Positions 7,420 to 14,521 are shown, numbered from the stretch's first letter. The stretch is DNA of 18,385 nucleotides from Firmicutes bacterium UBA911 (GCA_002294005.1 DBEH01000056.1:1-18385); one strand, 5' to 3'. The notes: generated by a model not told the origin, from the letters alone. A program made the numbers and translations.

Positions 7420-7513
7420 GGAGGGAGCGGAGCTGGCGCTCCCCACGGAATGCAAATCCGCCGGCCGCGCTTGATTAAGCCGGGGTGGGTTCGATTCCCA
7501 CCTCCCTCCTCCA
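7420..7513 (+). tRNA. Unusual tRNA with tRNA-Sec-like build but GCA (Cys) anticodon and U73
   Basis: The 94-base gene folds as follows. The acceptor is 8 bp (GGAGGGAG, 7420-7427, with CTCCCTCC, 7502-7509). The D stem is 5 bp (GGAGC/GCTCC) with a 4-base loop TGGC. The anticodon loop ATGCAAA (7450-7456) places GCA at 7452-7454 on a 4-bp stem with an A-C mismatch at its top. The variable arm is long (stem CCGGC/GCCGG, 7461-7483). The T stem is 5 bp (GTGGG/CCCAC) with loop TTCGATT, followed by U73 (7510) and an encoded CCA. The 8+5 acceptor/T branch, tiny D loop and long variable arm are those of bacterial tRNA-Sec. GCA and U73 are identity elements for cysteinyl-tRNA synthetase, whereas tRNA-Sec normally has UCA and G73. 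It lies 30 bases before a YedE-type gene. A functional RNA is very likely; its charging (Cys, Ser/Sec) is not decided by sequence. Confidence 0.85.
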
Positions 7514-7543
7514 CTTAAAATCACGAAAAAAGGGGTGGGGCTG

Positions 7544-8632
7544 TTGTTCAACGTCAAGGGGAAGGGGCTCGTAACCCTGACCGGCCTGACAATCGGCGCG
7601 CTCGCCATCGCGTTGATGGTCGCCGGCAATCCCAAAAACATGGGCCTTTGCATCGCCTGTTTCTTGCGGGACATCGCCGGCGCGCTCGGGCTGCACAGTG
7701 CGGCACCCGTCCAGTACGTCCGCCCGGAAATCATCGGCCTCGTGCTGGGCGCTTTCGCGGCCGCCCTGGCCACCGGTTCCTACCGCGCCATGGGCGGATC
7801 GAGCGCCCTGACCAGGTTTGTCCTGGGCTTCATCGGCATGATCGGCTTTTTAGTCTTTCTCGGCTGCCCTCTGCGCATGCTCCTCAGGATGTCCGCCGGA
7901 GACCTCAATGCCTGGTTGGCCCTGCCCGGCTTCGCCGCGGGCATCGCCGCCGGCGTCTGGTTCATCAACCGCGGCTTTACGCTGGGAAGAGCCACGCGTC
8001 AGAACAACACCCACGGCTACGTATTCCCGACGATGATGGCGGCCCTGCTGGCCCTGTTGGTGTTGGGCTTCCCGCTCCTGCGCGCCAGCACGGAGGGTCC
8101 GGGGTCCATGCACGCCCCGCTCCTGCTTTCGCTGGGGGCCGGCCTCCTGGTCGGGGCACTGGCTCAGCGCACGCGTTTTTGCCTGGTCGGCCCGATCCGC
8201 GACCTGATTATGTTCCGCGACTCCTACCTGATGTTCGGGATGGCCGGCCTGTTTCTGGCCGCGCTGGCCGGCAACCTGATCGTCGGGAACTTCAGCGCCG
8301 GTTTTGCCGGCCAGCCGGTCGCCCACACCGACGGCCTGTGGAACTTCCTGGGGATGGCCCTGGCGGGTCTATGCTTCACCCTGGTTGCCGGGTGCCCGCT
8401 GCGCCAGCTGGTTTCCGCCGCCGAGGGGAACACCGACTCAGCGGTCACCATTCTGGGCGTGCTGGTCGGGGCGGCCTTCGCCCACAACTTCGGCCTCGCC
8501 GCCAGCCCGGCGGGCGCTTCCGTAAATGGGCAGTACGCCGTGGTCGCCGGATTCATCTTGACCTTGGGCATCGGCTTCGCCCTGTCCGGCGCCCGGGTCC
8601 TGGCGAAAGGGAGGGTGACGGAAAGTGCCTGA
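7544..8632 (+). CDS. yedE: YedE/YeeE-family membrane transporter (selenium-metabolism type)
   Basis: A polytopic inner-membrane protein (about 362 residues, roughly ten hydrophobic segments) of the YeeE/YedE sulfur-transport family. It shows two related halves: CIACFLRD then GCPLRM in the first, FCLVGPIRD then GCPLRQ in the second. The cysteines in these motifs are the family's likely sulfur or selenium handling residues. The segment NPKNMGLCIACFLRDIAGAL matches the branch usually called selenium metabolism membrane protein YedE; the substrate is inferred. The start is uncertain: TTG at 7544 has GGTGG five bases upstream, whereas GTG at 7535 has its purine tract too close. The 3' end overlaps yedF by eight bases. 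Confidence 0.9.
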   Translation: MFNVKGKGLVTLTGLTIGALAIALMVAGNPKNMGLCIACFLRDIAGALGLHSAAPVQYVRPEIIGLVLGAFAAALATGSYRAMGGSSALTRFVLGFIGMIGFLVFLGCPLRMLLRMSAGDLNAWLALPGFAAGIAAGVWFINRGFTLGRATRQNNTHGYVFPTMMAALLALLVLGFPLLRASTEGPGSMHAPLLLSLGAGLLVGALAQRTRFCLVGPIRDLIMFRDSYLMFGMAGLFLAALAGNLIVGNFSAGFAGQPVAHTDGLWNFLGMALAGLCFTLVAGCPLRQLVSAAEGNTDSAVTILGVLVGAAFAHNFGLAASPAGASVNGQYAVVAGFILTLGIGFALSGARVLAKGRVTESA

Positions 8633-8834
8633 TGTCGACGTATGCGGCCTGGTGTGCCCCGAACCCGTGCTACTGGTCAAGCGGCGGATCGACGCCTTGG
8701 GGGAAGGCGCGATCACCGTGCTGGCCGATTCGGAGGCGGCCCGGGAAAACATCAAGCGCCTGGCCACGGGCAAGGGCTGGGCGGTACGGATCGAGGAGCA
8801 GGATGACAAGTACTTGCTTACCCTGACGAAATAG
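8625..8834 (+). CDS. yedF: TusA/SirA-family sulfurtransferase-like protein YedF
   Basis: A 69-residue protein with the TusA-fold signature CGLVCPEPVLLVKRRI, giving the conserved Cys-Pro-x-Pro at Cys11. A second cysteine at position 7 occupies a site that is usually not Cys in TusA. TusA-like proteins relay persulfide sulfur; the YedF branch co-occurs with YedE and is associated with selenium metabolism. The gene begins with GTG inside the last codons of yedE (8-base overlap) with GGGAGG ten bases upstream, so the two are translationally coupled and probably partners: uptake by YedE, carriage by YedF. The family is certain and the selenium role is inferred. Confidence 0.9.
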   Translation: MPDVDVCGLVCPEPVLLVKRRIDALGEGAITVLADSEAARENIKRLATGKGWAVRIEEQDDKYLLTLTK

Positions 8835-8854
8835 TCGTTGGCCGGCGACATTAG

Positions 8855-9100
8855 TTTGCCGGACAAAGCGCCCGGGCGGGCAAGACAGTAATCATTACCG
8901 AAAGGGGCATACCGGCCGCCAGAATTGTACCGATCGAGAAAGAAGCCCTTTCTCTTAGGGAGAGGCTTCTAGAAATGGAACGACAGGGCCTTCTGTCATC
9001 CCTGACCCAAAAGCCCCGACTGCCAAAACCCGTTATGGTGCCCGGGGCCTCGGCCCAACGGATTCTGCGCGAGGATCGAGACAAAGTGTCGCCGTTTTAG
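8855..9100 (+). pseudogene. Truncated Phd/YefM-type antitoxin
   Basis: An 82-codon in-frame stretch reads ARAGKTVIITERGIPAARIV near its start, the hallmark core of prevent-host-death antitoxins. It continues through a charged helix (LSLRERLLEMERQGLL) and a C-terminal toxin-binding-like tail, and ends at TAG 9098-9100. The N-terminal 15-20 residues that complete the DNA-binding fold are missing: a TAG at 8852-8854 closes the frame upstream, and no start codon precedes the domain core. No toxin gene follows; the next gene is on the other strand and overlaps the last three bases. I read it as an orphan decayed antitoxin. An unrecognised frameshift near 8850 is the alternative. Confidence 0.7.
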
Positions 9101-9867
9101 TTAGTGCGGTTGAAGGGACCCAAAGCACAGACCAGGGCGTAGTCTTCGGGCTTATCTACGTCCACGGCCAGTTCCGGGTATCCCGAGACTACGGCCCTTC
9201 CGGTCACCCCAAATAGGCTGGTGACTCTCTTTTCGGCGTCGGCCAGGCTTAAACGGCGCAACAGGAAACGCAGGACGAAGACCGGCCCGACGATGGCGGC
9301 CAGTTTGAGCGGGTTTTTCCGGTGCAATGCGAACTTCTGGGCCATGGCCCGGCAGCGGTCAAACACCGCCGGGCGGAACAAAACCAGACTCCCCCCGGTG
9401 AAGCGGCCGTCCGACAACCGCACGTACGTGCGGCGTCCCCCGGGGTAGCGCCGTTCAACCACCTCGTCCCGGACCACCGGGTAGTAGATGTCCGCCCGCC
9501 GGTCACCGCAGCGCCGCACAAAATCCCGGACGGCTTCCGGGGTCAAAAGCGGGATGTCGGCCGTAGCCACCAGCACGTTTTCGGGGGCCTCGAAGTGCTT
9601 CAGACCGGCAGCCACGTTGTCCATCAAGCCGCCCGCCGGTTCGAACACTTCCACCCCGGCGGCACCGGGCAGGCGCCGGATCGCTTCCGGCCCCACAACC
9701 ACGATCCGCCCCACGCAGCCGGAGGCGCGCAGCGCCTTGATCACGTATTCGACCATGCACGCGTCCCCAAGCGGAATGAGCGCTTCGTGCTCCACCGGGC
9801 TGACCTCTTTGAGCGGCCCGGTGTTCGGACTGCCCGCCAGCAAGAGACAGTCAATCACAGTTCTCAT
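9097..9867 (-). CDS. MobA-like NTP transferase (GT-A nucleotidyltransferase fold)
   Basis: A 256-residue nucleotidyltransferase-like protein. It starts with a GT-A beta strand and loop (CLLLAGSPNTGPLKE) and has the metal-binding type motif TADIPLLTPEAV and a C-terminal DVDKPEDY, as in MobA- and GlmU-like enzymes. The usual GGxGTRMG nucleotide loop is replaced by GSPNTGPLKE, so activity or substrate may differ; the product is unknown. The frame is open back to 9981, but the family N-terminus begins at the ATG at 9867 (MRTVIDCLLLAG). That start overlaps the GntR gene by 17 bases, so coupling to that regulator is likely. It is the last gene of ispE-gntR-this on the minus strand. Confidence 0.82.
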   Translation of the reverse strand: MRTVIDCLLLAGSPNTGPLKEVSPVEHEALIPLGDACMVEYVIKALRASGCVGRIVVVGPEAIRRLPGAAGVEVFEPAGGLMDNVAAGLKHFEAPENVLVATADIPLLTPEAVRDFVRRCGDRRADIYYPVVRDEVVERRYPGGRRTYVRLSDGRFTGGSLVLFRPAVFDRCRAMAQKFALHRKNPLKLAAIVGPVFVLRFLLRRLSLADAEKRVTSLFGVTGRAVVSGYPELAVDVDKPEDYALVCALGPFNRTN

Positions 9868-10540
9868 CCCGAAGCGCGCACAACAGGCTGTTCTCGGCGT
9901 TTTCGATGTGTTCCCAGGCCAGCCGCTGCGCCAACTCGGCGTTCCGTTCCGAAATGGCCTCCACCAGTTGCCGGTGCTCATCCAGCGCCTCCCGGGTCCT
10001 CCCGGGGCGCGACAGGGTGGTCAGCCGGAACCGCTGGATCACCTCCTGCAGGTTGGTCAGCATCAGGGTCAGGCGCTGGTTTCGGCTGGCGCGGTAGATT
10101 ATTTCGTGAAACTGGGTGTCTTCGTGCACCAGGGCGTAGATGTCGGCACTCTGGGCGATTTCCGAAATCTGGACCATTGAGCGTTCGAGCCTTTCCATCT
10201 CCTCTTCGGTGATCCGCTGGGCGGCCAGTCCCGCCGCCAGCGACTCCAGGGCGGCCCGCACCTCGAACACGTCAATGATGTCCTTGTCGGTGATCCCGGC
10301 CACGTACGCCCCCTTGCGCGGGACCATCACCACAAAACCTTCGAGTTCCAGCTTGCGAATGGCTTCCCGCACCGGGGTGCGGCTCACCCCCAGTTCGTCG
10401 GCCAACTGCAGTTCCATCATCCTTTCGCCGGGCCTTAAAATCCCCTGGATGATCGCTTCCCGCAACGACTCAAAAACCACCTCCCTGAGCGGCTTGTAGG
10501 AGTCGAGCTTCACCGGAAGCAAGCGTCTTTGCCCCTCCAT
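9851..10540 (-). CDS. GntR-family regulator, FadR/FCD subgroup
   Basis: A 229-residue transcription factor. The winged helix-turn-helix lies at about residues 15-80 (LADELGVSRTPVREAIRKLE) and the helical FCD ligand-binding domain at about 85-220. The FCD metal site is intact: Asp141 and His145 in DTQFHEIIY, His189 in DEHRQLV and His211 in WEHIENAE. FCD regulators usually sense carboxylic acids; the ligand here is unknown. The ATG at 10540 has a GGGGG tract about ten bases upstream. The gene stands between ispE (77 bases upstream) and the overlapping nucleotidyltransferase. Confidence 0.92.
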   Translation of the reverse strand: MEGQRRLLPVKLDSYKPLREVVFESLREAIIQGILRPGERMMELQLADELGVSRTPVREAIRKLELEGFVVMVPRKGAYVAGITDKDIIDVFEVRAALESLAAGLAAQRITEEEMERLERSMVQISEIAQSADIYALVHEDTQFHEIIYRASRNQRLTLMLTNLQEVIQRFRLTTLSRPGRTREALDEHRQLVEAISERNAELAQRLAWEHIENAENSLLCALRDENCD

Positions 10541-10617
10541 ACTTGTAAAACCCCCATCCAGAATGTGCGCGCCTTAACATAATAGCAAATATATGCGGCG
10601 ACATCACCGCCGTCAAT

Positions 10618-11481
10618 TCACCGGTCATTTAATGCGGCCGTCAGCGTTCTGGTCGCCCTCGCCAAGAGCCCCCGGGCGCGAAGCCCGGCCGCCGCGGCCC
10701 CGGCCCGCTCCACGTCCGCGGTCAGCCCGAACACCGTCGGGCCGCTGCCGGACATCAACGCTCCCAGCACCCCCGCCTCTCCACCCAGCACCTCTTTAAG
10801 CTTGCCGACTTCGGGGTAAAGGTCAAACACGGCCGCCTCCAATCCATTGAACAGCCCCCCGGCCACAGCGTACCGGTCTTTATCGGCCAGGGCCCGGAGC
10901 AACGGACTTAAGTCCGAGCGGGCCCCAGCGGGGAGACGGTCAAAACGTGCGTAGGCTCGGGCCGCCCGGACGCCGAAGGCCGGCGTCACCAGCACCACAC
11001 CCATCTCCGGAGCCGGCGGCAGCGGGGCAAGGATCTCCCCCCGTCCCCGGGCTAAGGCGGTCGGCCCAACCAGGAAGAAAGGCACATCCGAACCAAGTTC
11101 GGCCGCAAGGCCGACCAAAGTTTCCAGGTCCAGGTTGAGGTCCCAGAGGTCGTTCAATCCCGCCAGGGCGGCCGCCGCGTCCGCCGAACCGCCGCCCAGC
11201 CCGGCGGCCACCGGAATGGACTTGTGCAACCGCATCTCGGCCCCGGCCCGGCAGCGGTAACGTTCCCGCAAGAGCGCGGCCGCCTTCCAGGCCAGGTTTC
11301 CGGGGCCCTGCGGCACCTCCGCGCTGTCGGTGTACAGGGTGAGTTCTCCGGCCGGCCGCAACTCCAGCCGGTCGTGCAGTTCGAGTTTTTGCAGCACGGT
11401 TTCCACTTCGTGGTAGCCGTCCGGGCGCAGGCTGCCGACGGCCAGCGCCAGGTTGATTTTGGCGTGGGCCAAAAGACGCAT
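10618..11481 (-). CDS. ispE: 4-diphosphocytidyl-2-C-methyl-D-erythritol kinase
   Basis: IspE phosphorylates CDP-methylerythritol in the non-mevalonate isoprenoid pathway. The protein is a normal-length GHMP kinase of 287 residues. It has AHAKINLAL with Lys8 near the N-terminus, the ATP-binding loop PVAAGLGGGSADAAAALAGLN at 90-110 with the conserved GSDVPFF at 130-136 (catalytic-type Asp132), and the third GHMP motif MSGSGPTVFGL. The ATG at 11481 has GGGAGG ten bases upstream. In Bacillus ispE also lies just upstream of the spoVG region, so its presence here fits the ancestral order, with the selenium module lying in between. Confidence 0.96.
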   Translation of the reverse strand: MRLLAHAKINLALAVGSLRPDGYHEVETVLQKLELHDRLELRPAGELTLYTDSAEVPQGPGNLAWKAAALLRERYRCRAGAEMRLHKSIPVAAGLGGGSADAAAALAGLNDLWDLNLDLETLVGLAAELGSDVPFFLVGPTALARGRGEILAPLPPAPEMGVVLVTPAFGVRAARAYARFDRLPAGARSDLSPLLRALADKDRYAVAGGLFNGLEAAVFDLYPEVGKLKEVLGGEAGVLGALMSGSGPTVFGLTADVERAGAAAAGLRARGLLARATRTLTAALNDR

Positions 11482-11601
11482 TCCTAAAAAGCCTCCCGTG
11501 AAGCCTCCGACGCCCCGGCGGCGTGCCTAATGAATTGCACGGCCCGCATAAATATTCCTGCTTGGCGATAGGTATTTCAAAAGAAATCGGAGGCTTGGTC
11601 T

Positions 11602-12309
11602 ATGGCCTATTGGGTAAGCGCCCTCGCCGGGGCTTGCACCCTGCTGGGCGCCCTCCTGGTCCTGGCCCTGGGTGAGCCGCGCCGCCCAACCCTGGCCGCG
11701 GTATTGGGCCTGGCCGCCGGCATTATGGTGGGAGTGACGGTACTGGACCTGATCCCCGCCGCCCTGAAACTGGGCCGGCCTGAAACCGTCCTTTTGGGAA
11801 TCTTGCTCGGAATTCTGTCACTCGCGCTGTTGGACAACGCGCTGTCCGCCCTGATCGGCCCCTCGCGGTCCGGGTTTCTCAAGACGGGCTTGCTGGTCGG
11901 CCTGGGCATCGGGTTGCACGACCTGCCGGAAGGCATGGCCCTCGCCGCCGGCTTCACCGGCGCCACAAACCTAGGGCTCTTTTTGGCCCTGACCATCGGC
12001 CTCCACAACATTCCGGAGGGCATGGCCACCGCTGTCCCCCTGCGGGCCGCCGGCGTTTCCCGGCGGCTCATCATCCTGGGGGTCGCCGCCTTGAGCCTGG
12101 TCACACCCCTGGGCACCTTCATCGGGTTCGGACTGGTCCAGGTCAGCGCTCTCGCCCTGGGTCTCCTTATGGCTTTCGCCGGCGGCGCCATGCTCTATAT
12201 TTCCCTTTTTGAACTCACACCCCGTGCCGTATCCCTGGGCTTCAAACCGGCCCTCGCCGGCACGGCCGCCGGCGCCGCGCTCGTCTGGTGGGCCGGGTTA
12301 CTCTTTTAG
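11602..12309 (+). CDS. ZIP-family divalent metal transporter
   Basis: A 235-residue membrane protein with about seven to eight hydrophobic helices. The two ZIP metal-site motifs are unmistakable: HDLPEGMA (His106-Glu110) in one central helix and HNIPEGMA (His135-Glu139) in the next. ZIP proteins import zinc, iron or related cations down their gradient; the metal here cannot be read from sequence. The ATG has TCGGAGG eight bases upstream. The gene diverges from ispE across 120 bases in which I found no convincing promoter, and its end converges on the DMT gene with a short overlap. Confidence 0.92.
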   Translation: MAYWVSALAGACTLLGALLVLALGEPRRPTLAAVLGLAAGIMVGVTVLDLIPAALKLGRPETVLLGILLGILSLALLDNALSALIGPSRSGFLKTGLLVGLGIGLHDLPEGMALAAGFTGATNLGLFLALTIGLHNIPEGMATAVPLRAAGVSRRLIILGVAALSLVTPLGTFIGFGLVQVSALALGLLMAFAGGAMLYISLFELTPRAVSLGFKPALAGTAAGAALVWWAGLLF

Positions 12310-12745
12310 GAGCAGAAAAGCCCCCCCCCGCCAACAGGAAAACCCCGACGGAGCGGTACCAGGTGAAAGAAAGCTGCTTTAAGCCAAAGAGCCCCGTATG
12401 GTCGATGGCGGCCGCGGTCAGGATCTGACCCACAATGATCGCGGTGGTCGCCGGGGCCACCCCGACTTCCGGGATGCTCCGGGCCACCGCATAGATGATG
12501 GCCACGCCCAGGACGCCTCCCAGGTACAAGTACCAGGGAACATTTCCGGCTTTGAGCAGCGAGCCGCCTCCCAACCGCAGACCGAACAACAAAAAACTCA
12601 CAAAGACCAGACCGACCAGGTGGACGACAAACGTCGCCTCCAGCAGGCCCACGATTTTCCCCAGCGCCGCGTTGATCGCGCCCTGGAAAGCCATGGTCAC
12701 CCCGGCCGCGGAGGCGAGAATCATGGGCACAAGCTTGAAAGGCAA
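12298..12745 (-). CDS. Small DMT-type (YdcZ/DUF606-like) membrane protein, frameshifted near the 3' end
   Basis: A short membrane protein with about five hydrophobic helices, beginning LVPMILASAAGVTMAFQGAI and containing VAPATTAIIVGQILTAAAID, as in the YdcZ/DUF606 half-size transporters of the DMT superfamily; substrate unknown. The likely start is TTG at 12745, with a GGGGGGGAG tract six bases upstream. As written the frame continues to 12242 with an untypical basic tail antisense to the ZIP gene. If the run of nine G (12321-12329) had eight, the protein would end GGAFLLLKE with a TAA at 12298-12300, exactly the kind of C-terminus the family has. Coordinates assume that reading (about 148 residues). 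Either a sequencing slip or a true slippery tract. Confidence 0.7.
12321..12329. repeat. Homopolymer of nine C (nine G on the coding strand of the DMT gene)
   Basis: The tract sits about ten codons from the expected end of the DMT gene and is where its reading frame goes wrong. Runs this long slip both in sequencing and in replication. Confidence 0.9.
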
Positions 12746-12877
12746 AGGCCACTCCCCCCCGACGCCTATTGTTTGCTCTTCACGGCTCAGATATACCGGC
12801 GGATTCACCACCGCCACCCTCCGCACATACCCTGGCAGTAGCAAAAAATCAACTGTGGCCATGGAGGGCACCACCCA

Positions 12878-13885
12878 ATGAGAATCTACCGTCAGGCGCT
12901 GCAAGACAACCGGTCCCGGCTGCTGTCTTACCCGAACGTGGTCGGGGTCGGCCTGGGCAAAAAGACCACGGCCGGGATGCGCACCAAGCAACCGTGCCTG
13001 GTGGTCTTCGTTACCGAAAAACTCCCGCTGGATCAGATTCCTTCCGCCTACCGCATCCCCAAGAGAGTGGCCGGCCTGCCCACCGACGTGGTGGCGGTGG
13101 GGCACGTGCGCCTCCACAACGACCGCTTCCAAAAACACCGTCCGGCCGTGGGCGGCATCAGCATCGGGCACCCCCTGATTTCAGCCGGCACTTTGGGTTC
13201 CCTGGTCTACGACCGCACCAACGGCCGCCCGTTCATCCTGTCAAACAACCATGTCCTGGCCAACGAGACGAACGGCGCCGACGGCCGTGCGCAGGTGGGC
13301 GACGTGATCGTGCAGCCCGGCACCTACGACGGCGGGGACCGGCAACGGGACGCCATCGGCAAACTGGCCGGATTCGTCCCCCTGCACTTTGCGGCTCAGG
13401 AGACTTCGTGCCGGGCGGCGGCCCGGTTCGAGAACTACGTCAACGGCATGATCCGGACTTTTCGTCCGGAATACTACATCAAGGTGCTTAAGCGGGAGCG
13501 GCGGGCCAACCTGGTTGACGCCGCCCTGGCCGAACCACTCAACAATGCCGGCGTACTCCCGGAAATCCTGGAAATCGGACCGGTACGGGGTGTCGACGAG
13601 GCCGAGTCCGGGACCATGGTGAAAAAGAGCGGTCGCACCACCGGACTGACGCACGGACTGGTGGAATACGTGAATGCAACGGTGACGGTGCAGCTCTCCG
13701 GCGGCCGTTCGGCCGTATTCGAGGACCAGTTTCTGACCACGGCGATGAGCAAGCCCGGAGACAGCGGCTCCCTGGTCCTGAACGAAAAAGGCCGGGCGGT
13801 GGGCCTTTTGTTTGCGGGCTCGAACCAGGTCAGCATATGCAACCGGATTCAGAACGTGCTCCGGTTGCTGAACGTCAGACTGTGA
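12878..13885 (+). CDS. Trypsin-like serine protease with an N-terminal accessory domain
   Basis: A 335-residue protein with a complete chymotrypsin-type triad in order: His125 in LSNNHVLA, Asp214 in NLVDAALAEP and Ser296 in KPGDSGSLV, with the supporting SGRTTGLT segment at 251-258. Residues 1-80 form a separate alpha/beta-looking domain (VVGVGLGKKTTAG and CLVVFVTEKLP) seen in front of some bacterial trypsin-like proteins. There is no signal peptide or membrane anchor, so it is probably cytosolic; the substrate is unknown. The ATG has GGAGGG seven bases upstream. It is followed 75 bases later by a His/Cys caspase-like protein on the same strand, which suggests a joint function. Confidence 0.85.
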   Translation: MRIYRQALQDNRSRLLSYPNVVGVGLGKKTTAGMRTKQPCLVVFVTEKLPLDQIPSAYRIPKRVAGLPTDVVAVGHVRLHNDRFQKHRPAVGGISIGHPLISAGTLGSLVYDRTNGRPFILSNNHVLANETNGADGRAQVGDVIVQPGTYDGGDRQRDAIGKLAGFVPLHFAAQETSCRAAARFENYVNGMIRTFRPEYYIKVLKRERRANLVDAALAEPLNNAGVLPEILEIGPVRGVDEAESGTMVKKSGRTTGLTHGLVEYVNATVTVQLSGGRSAVFEDQFLTTAMSKPGDSGSLVLNEKGRAVGLLFAGSNQVSICNRIQNVLRLLNVRL

Positions 13886-13905
13886 GGATCCCGGTGCGGG
13901 GATCC
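13886..13905 (+). promoter_or_regulatory. Hairpin between the two protease genes
   Basis: GGATCCC and GGGATCC form a 7-bp stem with a 6-base loop immediately after the serine-protease stop codon. No T tract follows, so it is more likely an mRNA-stabilising or partial attenuating hairpin than a terminator. Confidence 0.3.
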
Positions 13906-13960
13906 CGGGTGGAAAATCACGGCCCGCCTTGTACTGGAGGAAGTAAGGAGGGGACAACAA

Positions 13961-14521
13961 TTGAACGGCGCCTTGCGGGCTTCTTTTGTCGACCTGGCGG
14001 TTTCCGCCCAGGGGTACGGTGACGAACCGGCCTTCGACCACCGGGCCCAGATGACCCGGACCGTGGTGGTCAAACCGCACAACGGAAAAGAACTGCTGGA
14101 AATCCTGGCCGCCTTCACCCGGACCCACCGGGCGGTCCGCCAGGTCCGCATCTTCAGCCACGCCTACCCTCGGGGCGTGATCATGACCGACATGTCCGGC
14201 TTCTGCCACAACCGGACCGGGAACGACACGTCACTAGCGGCCTACGTTGCCGACCTGGAAAGCGCGGTCGCGGAGGGGCGGATCGCGTTCGCCCCGAACT
14301 GCACCGTCAGCTTGTTCGGCTGCAACCTCACCAGCGAGGGTTTTGCCCTCAAGCTGTCCCAGGCCGTCAGCGGCACCGTGATCGCGGCCACCGCCGGGGT
14401 GTGCCCGGAAATCGCCGGGGGCCGGGAGACCGGCGTGTTCATCGCCTCGACCCGGTGGCAGAAGTTTGTGCGCGGCCGGTTGGCGGTGCCGAACCTGGGC
14501 CGGCGCTACCGGGCCTGGTAG
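13961..14521 (+). CDS. Small caspase-like (DUF4347/CHAT-like) putative cysteine protease
   Basis: A 186-residue protein of no named family that I can be sure of. Its layout matches the caspase-hemoglobinase fold: a beta strand ending in a His (QVRIFSHAYPRG, His67) and, about 54 residues later, a strand ending in a Cys (CTVSLFGCNLTSEG, Cys121), followed by a helix and the strand GTVIAATAG. The His/Gly-Cys-Asn pattern resembles DUF4347 domains (usual SHG and YGCN). The TTG start has AAGGAGGGG about six bases upstream, a strong site. No signal peptide. It probably forms an operon with the serine protease and is closed by the terminator at 14557. Catalytic activity is inferred from the dyad only. 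Confidence 0.65.
   Translation: MNGALRASFVDLAVSAQGYGDEPAFDHRAQMTRTVVVKPHNGKELLEILAAFTRTHRAVRQVRIFSHAYPRGVIMTDMSGFCHNRTGNDTSLAAYVADLESAVAEGRIAFAPNCTVSLFGCNLTSEGFALKLSQAVSGTVIAATAGVCPEIAGGRETGVFIASTRWQKFVRGRLAVPNLGRRYRAW

Noticed and set aside
7396..7480. Short reading frames (about 23-24 codons) after GGAGGTGA that run through the tRNA
   Set aside because: The RNA fold with CCA explains this sequence fully; the frames are short and end inside the variable arm.
7648..8826. A 392-codon frame overlapping yedE and yedF on the same strand
   Set aside because: It is very rich in Arg, Pro and Gly, has no family features, and runs through two well-recognised genes in another frame.
8941..8970. Hairpin AGAAGCC...GGCTTCT after yedF considered as a terminator
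   Set aside because: No T run follows, and the sequence is explained as codons of the antitoxin remnant.
9868..9981. N-terminal extension of the nucleotidyltransferase
   Set aside because: The 38 added residues are Trp/Arg/Thr-rich, overlap the GntR gene, and precede the natural GT-A beginning.
12746..13171. N-terminal extension of the DMT gene antisense to the serine protease
   Set aside because: The added residues have no membrane character and lie opposite a well-supported gene; TTG 12745 has a good ribosome site.
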